From Hedera helix (taxonomy: Eukaryota > Streptophyta > Magnoliopsida > Apiales > Araliaceae), in assembly GCA_947179155.2 (NCBI GenBank), contig OX359264.1, forward strand, positions 1,794,001-1,858,000: a DNA stretch of 64,000 bases, written 5' to 3'. This document shows positions 12,901 to 23,711 of this stretch, piece by piece; position 1 is the stretch's first letter, and every line of letters starts with the position of its first letter. The notes under the pieces are model-generated. The model saw nothing but the letters and a program-made list of their open reading frames with translations. It did no database searches and was not told the origin of the DNA. Both the position numbers and the translations under genes were made by a program.

Positions 12901-14381
12901 GGTATTTATTATAATTTAACCTTGTCGTCCCATTTTCCTTCGTTGAAGTCTGGGCCAGATTTGCTATGTTTTGAAATGAACAGGTTGATTTGTTAAAACA
13001 ACCTGATAATATTCAAATCTTTAGATTGAGGATATCTTCCCAACTAATCTAGGATCCCATTATTCAAAAACTTTTTTTTTGGGGGGCAGGGTTGGGTGGT
13101 GCGTGGTGCGTATGATCTATGTGATGCATGTTTCTTGATTAAATTTTCTTGTGCTTTACACTCCATCAGCCTATATATTTACAGTTTGTACATTTAGTTG
13201 GCTTTGATATGTACTTTTACTGTGTTTTTTAATTAATTCCTCTTACCATATACAGTCAACAAAGAGTATTTGCAGTTCAACTATTTGAGTTGCACAGGTT
13301 AATAAAGGTATGACAGTCTTTAAGGTTAAGTATCTTCTATCGTCTCTAAAGACGGATGCATATTGTTGTATATATCCAGTCGTTTTGATTTATACATACA
13401 GTATGACCTAAATCCTTGATGTTCAAAAAGGTGCAAAGATTGATTGCCGAATCACCACATATTTTGCTTGAAGATAGTGCTTATCTGGGAAAACTTCTAA
13501 AGGGCGCTCCTGAAAAGAAGATCCCTTTGGATTATATCATGGAAGCTACTCCGAAGATTGTTAAGCACAAAATTGTTTCCGAGAAACCAGCTAACAGGAT
13601 GGAAAGCTCTGCTGAGAATGCTGTGGAGAAGACATCCCTCTCATCTTTGCAAAATGGTAGTCAGCCTTCCAGTTACGGTCCATTTTTGGGAAACCCTCAT
13701 CCAACAACTGTAAATTTGGACCCAAAAATGGGTTCTTGGGGTTTGAATCAACCCTCTGGGCACCAATGGTTAGTTCCAGTTATGACTCCTTCTGAAGGAC
13801 TCGTGTACAAGCCATATCCGGGACCTGGATTCATGGGCCCAGCTTATGGGCCTCCAGGGTCAACTCCAATGATGGGCAACTACCTAAATTTTGGGGTTCC
13901 AATTCCTCATGATCCTTATCAAGGACTTGGGCCTGCTTCTTTCTCTCCTCCAGCTGGTCATGGTTACTTCCCTCCATTTGGTATGCCGGTAATGCATCCA
14001 TCCTTTGCAGGTTCTGCAGAAAATACGGACCACTTCAACATGCAATATCAAGCCTCGTGTAACGTGCCAAGTCAGAAGAATGGAGCGGTTCCAAATGCTG
14101 TGAAGTTGAATCCATCTAAAGACAGTGAGGTGCAAGTCAGCACGGCAAGTAGTCCAAGTGATCAGAAAAAGCGAAGAGCCAGGGTAGCTCACCCTAGTGA
14201 GGGAAGAAACGCACTTCCTCTGTTTCCCACATCTCCAGTCGTTCACGTCCAAGATGGGGGCGTTGAACAGCAGACACGTGTGATAAAAGTTGTGCCTCAC
14301 AATGCTAGATCAGCTACGGAATCTGTTTCTCGGATTTTCCGGTCTATACAAGAAGAAAGAAAGCAGTATGATTCTGTTTAA
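9983..14381 (+). CDS. ELF3: EARLY FLOWERING 3, circadian evening-complex scaffold
   Basis: Four exons (9983-10195, 10890-11740, 13256-13307, 13431-14381) join in frame to about 688 residues, the usual ELF3 length. The N-terminal signature PMFPRLHVNDTEKGGPRAPP is diagnostic. The block around residues 330-390 (DLSPDDVVGIIGQKHFWKAR, then QQRVFAVQLFELHRLIK) is the conserved middle region. A Gly/Pro/Tyr/Phe-rich stretch follows at about 460-580, and the C-terminus ends SRIFRSIQEERKQYDSV. ELF3 is a nuclear protein without a catalytic fold. It bridges ELF4 and LUX in the evening complex and represses PIF4, PRR9 and growth or flowering genes. I chose the ATG at 9983 because an upstream TTG-initiated extension is not a plausible plant start. 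No polyglutamine tract is present, unlike Arabidopsis. Intron 2 (1.5 kb) shows no other gene. Confidence 0.97.
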
Positions 14382-15507
14382 GGGAAATTTGTGGTTGGAA
14401 TGATCAGCATGATCTGATCCAATTATTTTGGTTCTTGGTCATTTTATGTGTACTCGTGTTTTGTAACTGGCCTTGTCTGGGTGTTGGTGCTGCTATATAT
14501 ATGTATATATATCTGAAGATTGCATTGACATCTATGTTGTATTCAACCAGGTGTTGTATTTATATAATCTGTGGAAAATGCCCTTATTTAAACTGAAGTT
14601 GTTTGATGGTCATTCTGTTATTGTAAAATGAAGGTGCTGTTATCCACTTGCAGCCTACCACCCAAGCATTTTAACATGTTTGAACCTGAAATTGTGAAGA
14701 ATTGTTCTGATTTTAACGGGGGGAAATGTGGGTGTTTCTAAGAAGATGAAAACCCAAGAAGCTAAGAAGGATCAGGAATCTTCTTCTTCAGTTCTTGATA
14801 GTATTGGTAATGAAAAAAACAGGGGAGCTAATTTTTTTGAGGCCAAGGTGTTCGAGTGGGGATGAAGATGGTAACATTCTGGTGGAATTTGGTCTCGTGA
14901 TTATTGTCAAGTATGGGATATTTTGGGTGAATATAGCTGGATTGATGATCTTAGAATTGGGGTGAGTTTTCTGATAAATTGTTGTTCTTTTTTATGTAGC
15001 ATGAATTAGTATATAGGTCGGTGGGTATATATGTTTTGTTGTGATATGATTAATGTTAATGTTTAGTAACAAGGCATAGTGGTATTTGAAAATTGTTGAA
15101 TGTATAATCTTTTGAACGAGTTATTATACTTAAATTTGGTATCAATTCAGGAAAAGTTGGTATGATGTTACTCTTTAATTTGACAGAATAAGATATTTTA
15201 TTTTTAATTGACAGTTTATGTGTTGATTATTTTTTCGAGTTTCATTAGATATTTGATTTTATTAGTTTTGTCACATACACAACTTATACATACTCAACAA
15301 CAAATTTAAATCATCAGAATTTAAAATAGTCAAGCTTAAAAATCGTAAACAACATTCGACTTGACTTGTTTACGGCCCTAAATCCAATCCAATATCTCAC
15401 TCATCAAATTTTTTCCACATACAAAAGCAAGAAAAGGCACTATGTAATTGACCATCATTAATCCTAGGCAACCAAATAAATTAAAGATCTTATTACAAGT
15501 CCCTTTC
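14382..15507. other. Intergenic between ELF3 and neprosin-like gene, with a coding-like relic
   Basis: The ELF3 3' UTR includes TATATATATGTATATATATC near 14493-14512. At about 14748-14960 there is plus-strand sequence with coding character: an ATG start MKTQEAKKDQESSSSVLDS that stops after about 39 codons, then in another frame SRDYCQVWDILGEYSWIDDL just before a GGTGAG donor-like site. I do not recognise the family. It could be a decayed exon or a captured fragment. The rest is AT-rich and empty. Confidence 0.35.
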
Positions 15508-18478
15508 TTAAGGGCAATAAGGATTTCTATAGCTACCAGGCCCTCCATAATAAAACTCAGGATCTTCAACATAATCACTTTGGTAAAAATAATCATAGCA
15601 CTCATACTCATCAGAGTAACAATTTACCCACTCTGGAAACTTGAGTTCATTTCTATGTTCTTCAATTCTTATTCCCTTTATGCTGCCCGAGGTTCCCAAA
15701 ACATTGTCCGAAAACTGCCCGCTGCCCATACCTGTTGCAGTGTGTGGATGAGTTCCAACTCTTGGACTGTAAACTTCACCTCCCCATTGCACCATTACTG
15801 CTTGATATTTCAGTAGGCTGAATAGCTCTGGTGGCCAATACCCTATGTTGATACTCTCCCCATATTGCACCCACCAGTTGCTCGTAATTTCATCCTATTT
15901 TTATAAATTCATCGCGTATGAATTAAACTAAATATTCATAAAATTATGAAGAAGATGATCTTATGTACTCCACCTGTTCCTTGAAACGAGTGTCATTTGC
16001 TAATTTTTTTTGTTCTAAATGACAATGTCGCTTTTTTTGTGCGTGACTATAACACAAAATAACACAATGTCCTCAAGTTAACCATCAAAATTTCTTTATA
16101 GTTTAAGGACAAACGTGGAACAAAAAATATATCCTTAAACAGAATGAAAATTTCACTAACGTGACTCTTATATAGCCCTTTGTTTCAAGAAAAGAGTGCC
16201 ATTTGCTAAAAAAACAAGTCCCGTTTTTGTTGACGGTAACATAAAATGACCTCAAGTTAACATCACAAATTCATCATCTTAAGTTTAAGAGTAAACGTGG
16301 AACAAAAAATATATCCTAAAAAAGTATAAATTTTGAAAACGGGGATGTTTTTGTGAAACACAGAGTATTCACTAGCTAGGAGCCTAGTGTTTTTAATTTT
16401 GACAAACAGTAGTATGCTTCATTTTCTTTCTTTCTAACCTTGTAGATGTAAATGGTTATTTGATATGGAAGACCAGTGGGATTTGAGATGGGATAAATTG
16501 CAGCTCCTAATGCTATATCACTGTTGGTTTGTACAAATCCAGGGCAAGTAAGATCAAAGCAACCTGTTGTTCTTGAAGCATCCACCTAATTATGCAATGC
16601 CAAAACCAACATAATTTTAGGCTAAATTTTTGTGCAGCTTAAATTCCAATTAGTAGATTCCAAGAACTGAGAAAAAACTTACAGTCCAATACACGAATAA
16701 TCGAGTCTGTTTATCCCCATAAACGCTTGGATTTACCTGAAAGTTTTCATATTTTATGAAAAGAATCAAGTTTATGATGATCAAGATTGTTGAATATATA
16801 TGGCGTATTTATGGAAATGTTGAAGGGATTATATGTACTAACTGCCCATCCAGATTCAACTTCCTCAAAGTCTAAGTGAGCACCACTTCTGAGAGATACA
16901 AAAGAAGTACTGTAATCATCATTTGACTCCACGTATGGAGTCCAGACTTTAATATCTCCTTTGGCACCTGAGTAACTGTATCCTTCTGTAAGCAACACTA
17001 CCAACTATTCACACCAAAAAGGCAAAGAGTCAGAAATTAACACAAAGATGCATATATAGAGGAGGACGGAAGAAGTAAGATTGCGTATATCAGTTAAAAA
17101 AAGCACTGAAGAAGTAAGACTGCGTACATCTGACCATCCCCTTTCATACCATGTTATTTGCAGGAGCATTGTACACTGAGTACGACCATTTGAAAAAGTT
17201 CAACATGTCAAACAAGAGACTCTCATTATCGAAAAATACTATGAGTAATGATGAATAGCAATGATCTATGAAATAAAATGACCTTTGTAAAAAATAGGTA
17301 AGTGGTGGGTCCCACTATTTTTTACAAAGGTCATTGCATACAAAAGTCATTGCATGTATCATTGGCTAAATCATTATTCATAACAAAGCTCCTCATTATC
17401 GGACAAAAGGCACAAAACATATTATTTTATTTATTGGGATCTGCCCATAATGGTTTTTTTTTGGATAATTTGGGCTCATGCCTTATTTGGTATCGAATGA
17501 CAAACTATAATACCGAAAGCCTTTGGCCTAGTGGTACCACGATATCCTGCATCATTTGATTATGTGCCTAAACAAGTTTTCAAAAAATACTAGCTAAAGA
17601 TTGGGCAAGGCAGATGCACATACCGAGTGGTTTGCTATGTACACATCTCCCGTGCCATGGACATGATATTTAGGAATCTTTCTCCGGTAAGTATGATTTC
17701 GATTTGTTTTAGGAAAATCCTTCCTTTTTCGTATTCTCCGAATGGGGATTGTTCCTTTGGGACAGAATGTTCCTTCTTTGTGCCACAGCTGTGAGGTCAC
17801 AGTGATTGCAGAGTCTTCATTTCCTCTCCATGATTTTGATTCTGTTCTGCTAATCTTCTTCTTCGTCGTTGGATCATAATTAGCAGGTGCCATCTGAATA
17901 AAACAGGAAAGTTTTGAATTTTTTTTAAAAATTGCATTAATATTTGTTGATTCATTAGAGAGCAGAGAATCACTTTTACTAATTCTTGGGAAGAATTATC
18001 AACTTGTCTCAATTAATAAAGAAATGTAGTCAAACCTGAATAGTGTGATTACTCAGAGCAGGGTGGTTGAAAGCTGGCTGCTTGTAAATGTCAATGCAAT
18101 CGATTATATCCCCATCTTCACTCTACCAAAATTTTAAAAAATAAATAAATATATATATATATATATATATTTTAAGTAAACTTTGGAAATACCATATATA
18201 GGAAGTATTTTACAACACAATACAGCCCTTTTATTTATTCTTTTTTCTTTAAGCTAGGGAGAAAGAAAAATACATTGTAAGACATGAATATAAACATAAT
18301 GGTGGAATTAAGGTGCACCTACCCGAATGGTTTTTGCAGCATGCCTTTTGAAAAGATTTGTTTTCCTTTCTTCATTTGCTAAAAACTTGTGGCTTGAGCT
18401 TGAGTAATCATCCTCTACAAAGCCAGAAGTAAATACTAGGAAAGTACTTATTCCCAATAATAAAACAATAACTTTCAT
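15508..18478 (-). CDS. Neprosin-domain protein (DUF239 family, secreted)
   Basis: Seven minus-strand exons (18323-18478, 18036-18122, 17624-17893, 16843-17004, 16683-16736, 16439-16585, 15508-15894) all meet in phase 0 and give about 420 residues, a typical family length. An N-terminal hydrophobic stretch (MKVIVLLLGISTFLVFTSG) looks like a signal peptide. The neprosin activation-peptide domain (about 60-170) contains DCIDIYKQPAFNHPAL. The catalytic-type neprosin domain (about 175-420) contains GAKGDIKVWTPYVE, GCFDLTCPGFVQTN and the NWWVQYGE..IGYWPPELF core. Nepenthes neprosin is a glutamate-dependent prolyl endopeptidase; the Glu residues in the first and last of these motifs are the obvious candidates here, but I have not mapped them. 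Most plant members have no known substrate. Introns 3 and 6 contain small repeats listed separately. The frame is intact. Confidence 0.9.
15965..16325. repeat. Diverged tandem duplication inside a neprosin-like gene intron
   Basis: Two imperfect direct copies lie in the intron between the last two exons, at about 15,970-16,145 and 16,185-16,320. Both contain a GAGTGYCATTTGCTAA start, a CCTCAAGTTAA middle and the shared stretch AAACGTGGAACAAAAAATAT. They differ by indels and many substitutions, so the duplication is old. Confidence 0.7.
17225..17410. repeat. Fold-back (MITE-like) element in a neprosin-like gene intron
   Basis: A perfect 20-bp inverted repeat (17278-17297 and 17315-17334, ATGACCTTTGTAAAAAATAG and its complement) surrounds a 17-base centre with GTGGGTCCCAC. 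Weaker complementarity extends outward: CTCATTATCG near 17221 and again near 17392, and AATGATNNATAGCAATGAT against its partner on the right. This suggests a decayed MITE of about 185 bp. Confidence 0.55.
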
Positions 18479-20051
18479 TTCACAGGATTGATGGATACAA
18501 ATTAAGTTTTTGAACTAACAATTATTTCTTTATTTGTACAAGAAACTTGTTGCGAACCTAATTAATGTGACTTGTTAAATAGTGTGCTATTATTGTATGC
18601 ATACACTCATTTGGTCTTAATGATCATTTGCATGATTCACCTTCTAATCATAGAAATTTCATTACACATTTTGTCCGAAGAGTTTTATCTAGGTTGATTG
18701 TTTGTCACATGCTAATAAAGATCGCATGAAAATCAAGACTCGTAAAATTTTGAATGTTGATGCAAATGAATATTGATGCTTCACAGTAATCGATATATTA
18801 CATAGCATGTTGAATGTTGAATGTTGAATGTTGATGCCCCACTTACTGTTACATACTATTTTTCTTGGTTATCGTCACGTTAGATTTGACAGAATTCACA
18901 TCAAGCGTGTAGTTCTTTTCAAATATTTTTTTTTCTTTCATTCTAATATATGCATATTAAAAAATATGATCTATAATGTATTAATAAATTCATTTGAAAT
19001 GGAGTACGCATTGCTGATTAAAGTAAAAATTTTGGTTGGAAAGGCATAGATGAACATGATTTTCGAATTTTGAAAGTTAAAGATATAAGGAATGTAAAGT
19101 TCTGAACATTGGGATTAAAATTGGAAAGCACTTAGACTTAAGGGCATGTTTTGCAAATTACACGATGAAAGAATAGTTGAAAGAAGAATATGTATGGAAT
19201 TATCTATTGATATCCTTGTCGTAGGTGCGTTGTTTTACTTAATTTCTTGGCCGACTCCTATTTTGAATTGAATGTGGATCCTTATAGTCATCCATTCCAA
19301 CCATTAAAGTTTTTGCAGTTTTGCTCATTAATCATTATAGAGTAAACACTAAAGACTTCTCTCTCTGTATGAAATTATTTTTTCTTGTAAACCTATGTTT
19401 TAAAACAAAATATAAGAAAACTCTGGAATGTGATAAAAAAAAAACATATCTGACATAAAATCACACCAAAATGCACATAAAATTTGAGAATATGTTCATT
19501 ATCTACGTCGTATCACATGCCATATTTTTCAAAAGAAAAAGTAAAAAAATAAATATGAGGGCTTAAGTGACGGTAGAAGATGACGACTTTCATAAGAAAC
19601 TTCTAGAACGTAATAAAAAAATCTAACGTAAAATCACACCAAAATGCACATAAAACAAAATGTAAGAAAACTAAAAAAAAATTGATGTGAAATTGCGCCA
19701 AAACACGCATAAAATTTGATAATATATTTATTATCTACGTCATATCACATATCATACTTGCTTTTCAAAATAAATAAATAAATAAATAATGTGAGGCCTT
19801 TAGTGACAATAGAAGATGATGACGTTCACACAACGAAAAATTATCTTCACTTATAAAATAGAAGATCATTCTCTTTAAGAAATAAATGATACACTTTTGA
19901 TCTGACCTTGATCCTTACTCAACTCATTCCGGAAAACAATCCTCAATAGAGATGATGATCATTCTATGAGGAAATCATAAAGTTAAAAATTCTATTTCTG
20001 AGTTTGCAGAGACCTTTGTCATTCATGAGGTTGAGTCATTTACTCATCTTC
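18479..20051. other. Intergenic, AT-rich, with a diverged repeat
   Basis: This interval lies upstream of the neprosin-like gene. It contains a diverged direct repeat at about 19,430-19,825: copies share AAAATCACACCAAAATGCAC (about 19,459 and 19,629), the phrase ATTATCTACGTC followed by TATCACAT (about 19,498 and 19,729), and a (G)AGGGCTTAAGTGACGGTAG / GAGGCCTTTAGTGACAATAG end. A short GTTGAATGTTGAATGTTGAAT tandem lies near 18,810-18,832. No gene was found. Confidence 0.5.
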
Positions 20052-20056
20052 ATCTC

Positions 20057-20614
20057 TGTTGACGTTTAATTTTCCCTCTTGCCGTAATCACCCGTCAGCA
20101 AGATACCTGCACACGTAACAAACCATTACCACCTCACAAGACAGTCGTGGTTTGGACCGTCCGGAGATGCTCCGGTGTAAGAGTAAGTTTAGGGGAATAA
20201 CGTCACAATGAAGGACCTTTTAGTGTTAGCTGGAATCTCTCAGAAGTTTGATAGCTTAATGTTTGTGATGTAAAAAGATGAATTACCTTTGTAATTGTGA
20301 AGTTGCCAGTATATAACCATCCATGCATCGTAAGACATCCAGTCATACCCTCATGAGTGTAAACATGACGTTCCCTTCCACCTGTTCCACTTGGTCCTTT
20401 GGGGGAAGATACTAGCATGAGCTGTTCCCTGTGTCAGTCCGTCAAAGTGGACAAAATGGCCCAAACGTCCTATCAACCGCCTGATCAAGAAAAGATCTCA
20501 GACTCCGGGCCTCGGGCCCAATAGGAAGGAAAGAAGCCTGACCCGGCCCAAGCCACATGCAAAAAATGGAACCCCGACCCAAAGAGATAAGCCCAAAGAA
20601 ATCACATCCCATCA
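20057..20614 (-). repeat. 3' LTR of element A (558 bp)
   Basis: It is bounded by TG at 20057-20058 and CA at 20613-20614, and matches 29713-29744 plus 33545-34084 almost base for base. In the element's sense it runs from right to left. A TTATATAC box on the minus strand near 20312 is a possible LTR TATA box. Confidence 0.93.
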
Positions 20615-20632
20615 TTGACCCCCACCCTTATA
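20615..20632 (-). other. Polypurine tract of element A
   Basis: Read on the minus strand this is AAGGGTGGGGGTCAA directly abutting the LTR start TGATGGGATG. That is the position and composition expected of the plus-strand DNA primer in reverse transcription. It confirms the minus orientation of the element. Confidence 0.8.
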
Positions 20633-20734
20633 CCTTTTTGGAAAATAAAAAATAGAAGGGTAACCCCTCCGATTATACAGGAGCTTAGCACAAAAGTCGG
20701 GACATTAAACCTGATCCACCGGGTAACGGCTAAA

Positions 20735-20780
20735 CAGAAGTGACGTCACCCCACTCGCGCCTCCGATCTAAATACCCCAT
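20735..20780 (+). promoter_or_regulatory. Candidate promoter of the antisense gene in element A
   Basis: A perfect 10-bp palindrome GTGACGTCAC (20740-20749), a bZIP-type box, lies 20 bp left of TCTAAATACC (20767-20776), a TATA-like sequence. The ATG of the antisense gene lies about 217 bp further on at 20993, after a CT-rich leader. Spacing fits a plant RNA polymerase II promoter; activity is inferred. Confidence 0.5.
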
Positions 20781-20992
20781 TTTCAAACTGAACACTATCA
20801 CAACAGTTACCTCCTTCAAAACAACAAATCGTCTTCTCTCTCTATCTCCTGCAACTGCTCATCGCTACCCGTATCCGCAGAATCGATCAACGAGCAGCCC
20901 CCATCCTTTTCCCCTTCAAGAATCTCCACCTTGACTTCCGATTACCCAAAGCCCCATAGCCTGAGTCTTTCTTTCTCTTACTTAAACCCAAA

Positions 20993-23462
20993 ATGACGTC
21001 CTCAACTAGCGCCGCTGCTACAACCTCTTTATCTTCTGAGGCGAATTCGTTCCGGCCTGCCCCCTTAACCACCCCAATTCCTAGCCCGTCTGGATCGAAA
21101 TCTAGGGCAAGGGAACTGGAAATTAGAAAGATGTTCGAGGACACCACCACTTACTCACATGCTAACACCCAGTCATCGGTCAGTAACGAAGCCGTTGAAG
21201 GCTTTAAATCCGAGTTTCAGTTTCCAGGAGAATATTCTCTAAGGGCCCCCAACCCAAATGAAAAAATGTATTGGAGACCTACCAGCCCTCAGCTAGCGGT
21301 TCTGACCCAGGTACTTCGGAATGGGGTCAGATTCCCTCTTCATCCTTTCATTTCCGATTTTCACGATTTCGTCGGAATCGGACTCGCTCAGTTGGTCCCA
21401 AACTCATACATCCACCTAGTCTGCTTCATCGCTGCTTGCAAGCAGTTCGGCATCAATCCCAGCCTCGACTACTTCTTCCACATCTTCTCTCTAACCAAAA
21501 CCAAAGAACAGGGATTCCGATCTCTGAACCGCCTCCCCAACCAAAGGGCTTGGATGCTCCCTCCTTCCAGTAACAAGGGCTGACACAGTAATTGGTTCTT
21601 CGTGTCTAGCCTAGATACCCACCTTCTGCAGCCTTGGGGGAACCCAGAAAAGCCGGTCATTGACGATATCGCCGAATATAGGGAGGAAGAATTTGAACGG
21701 TTCTGCCAGAACATCCCCTCAGAGCTTTGGGACATCAGCCTCCTTTCCAACCTCCAGTGGTTGGATGACCACGAACGTAAGTTCTTTCATCTCTTTAGGA
21801 AATCCATTTTGTTTCACTATTTATACTAATCTTCCTCTATTCTTTGGGTTTCAGTAGTGATCTACAAGACCCAGCCGAATGTCCCAAGGACACAGCTACG
21901 CATCCGATCTGCCGTCCAGGCTCCTCCTCAACGCACCGAAGCCCCCCAACTTTCTAAAAACCAAGCCGAAGCCCCTCAGCCTTCCAGAAAACCAACCGAG
22001 GCCCCCCAGCTTTCCAGAAAACCAACCAAGGCCCCCCGACCTCCTAGAAAACAAACCGAGGCCCCCCAGCCTCCTAGGAAACAAACTGAGGCCCCTCAAC
22101 CTCCTAGGAAATAAACCGAAGCCCCTCAACCTCCTAGGAAACAAACCGAGGCCCCCTAGCCCCCTCTTGGAAAGAACGCCTTGGACCTAACCGACATCGG
22201 GAAGCAGCAGCTTCGCAGAAAGCGCCGACGGCTATCCAAGGCTTCCGAAGGTAACCAATCTACCGCCGAACCCATTTATGTCCAACCCTTAAATTTCATC
22301 CGACCCCTTTCTCCCTCCCTACCTCGTTCTCCCTCCCCCGACTTAGGAGATAGAGACGCACCGCCTCTAATTCCATCATCCCTTAAACCTCCATCCACAT
22401 CACGCACAGAAGCCGGACCTTCACCCACAGAGCACACCCCACCCGAACCGAGTCAGCACGACAAAGCCCCCGATGCTGAACCCTCACCAAGCGCGCCTTG
22501 ATCCCCCCCAAATAAAACCAACCCTTCTTACACGGTACCTCCTTTCTCCCAACTATCCTTCTTTCCATCGGATCCTTCCTCTCCTTTCCCGAAGGAATTA
22601 TATAATTATTTCAACCTCCCGGCTGACGACCAACATTTCAATTCATCAGACCTCAACAGCCTGGTGAGAGCCATCAGTCTTCACCTGGGTCAGGTATGAC
22701 TATTGTACTGTCTTCGGTCTACTTTTATGTTTTTATAAAGATTCACTGATATCTTGTTGTGTCGATCAGGCATTGGGAGGCTTCAGCCGCATAATGGTGT
22801 TCCAAGAGAAGAACCCCCATCAGGCTGAAGTCATCCGTCAGCTCCAGACAGAGATACAGGAGCTGAACTCCCAGCACTCCCAGCTTCACCAGGAGCATAG
22901 CCAGCTGCAAAGTGACCACTCCTCCCTCCACGAGCAGCATAACCAGAAAGACGCCCTCCTACAGTCCTTGCAGGTTCAGCTGGCCGAACTGAAAGCATCC
23001 AACAAATCTTGGGAGGACAAGTTGAACGATGTGATGAATGAGAGATCGACACTTCTACAAGAACGAGCCGAGCGCAACAAGCTGGTAGAAGGGCTCAAAA
23101 AGGAGGGATCGGAACTGGCGACGCGATTGGAGGCTCTGACAAAGGACAATGCCCAAAAAGATGAAGCCCTTCAGACGTCCACGACGGCCAATAAGCTCCT
23201 GGAGGAAGAGAATCTCCGACTGAAGACCCAAGTTGAATCAATAGGGGAAAACAGTCGCCAGAGGATCATCGAGGAGTACAAGAGGTCTAGTGAGTTGACT
23301 GAGACCATCGTGGACCAGTACAACAAGGGATATCTTTTTGCCAAAAATATGGTGGCCAATGCTGGGGTGAACCCAATTACACTGGGCTTCTCCTCAGATG
23401 AGAACGTCGACGAAGAGGATGAGCCCCCTGCACACTCAACCCCCCCAGACCCCCCAATCTAA
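20993..23462 (+). pseudogene. Spliced antisense gene of the Tat element: gypsy-type 'transposase'-like domain plus coiled coil
   Basis: Three exons on the strand opposite to gag-pol, 20993-21776, 21855-22693 and 22770-23462, are separated by short GT-AG introns (78 and 76 bp) and keep one frame for about 771 codons. Exon 1 resembles the plant 'putative gypsy type transposase' domain (FPLHPFISDFHDFVGIGLAQ, then LVCFIAACKQFGINPSLDYF). Exon 2 carries an 11-residue Pro/Arg/Lys/Gln repeat and a basic patch (RRKRRR). Exon 3 is a Gln/Glu-rich coiled coil of about 200 residues ending in an acidic tail. Four in-frame stops break it: TGA 21581, TAA 22112, TAG 22157 and TGA 22499. The name 'transposase' is historical and the function is unknown. 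Related antisense ORFs are known in Grande/Retand elements. The sense transcript could not use these introns. Confidence 0.85.
21935..22160 (+). repeat. 33-bp minisatellite coding an 11-residue repeat
   Basis: About seven tandem copies lie in exon 2 of the antisense gene, each coding roughly RKQTEAPQPP plus one residue. The two stops at 22112 (in place of a Gln codon) and 22157 lie within the array. Copies differ mainly at Q/P and S/P positions, with later copies more alike, as expected for recent unequal exchange. Confidence 0.85.
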
Positions 23463-23711
23463 TTTTGTAATATTTTTCATTTTTAATTGTACAAAAACAA
23501 GTTCAAGTAAACTAAAGTCAATTTTCTTTATTCTATCAAGTAAATTTCTCTTTTAGCCCACAATAATCAAACCAAAGAAACATGAGTAAGAACAGATAAT
23601 GCTTTCATTAAGGAATCATAACGTGTTAAAACCTGATTACATCAGAATAACGAAGTAAGTCTTACAACAAGGTGGCCCGATGACCCCTAACAAGGACAAT
23701 GAGTGCTATCC

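Noticed and set aside
13884..14300. 138-codon minus-strand frame inside the last ELF3 exon
   Set aside because: The sense strand is conserved ELF3 sequence; the antisense frame has no family likeness.
20203..20418. 71-codon minus-strand frame present in both LTRs of element A (also 33673-33888)
   Set aside because: The two LTRs are about 95% identical copies, so a shared frame is expected. It has no recognisable domain and overlaps LTR signals.
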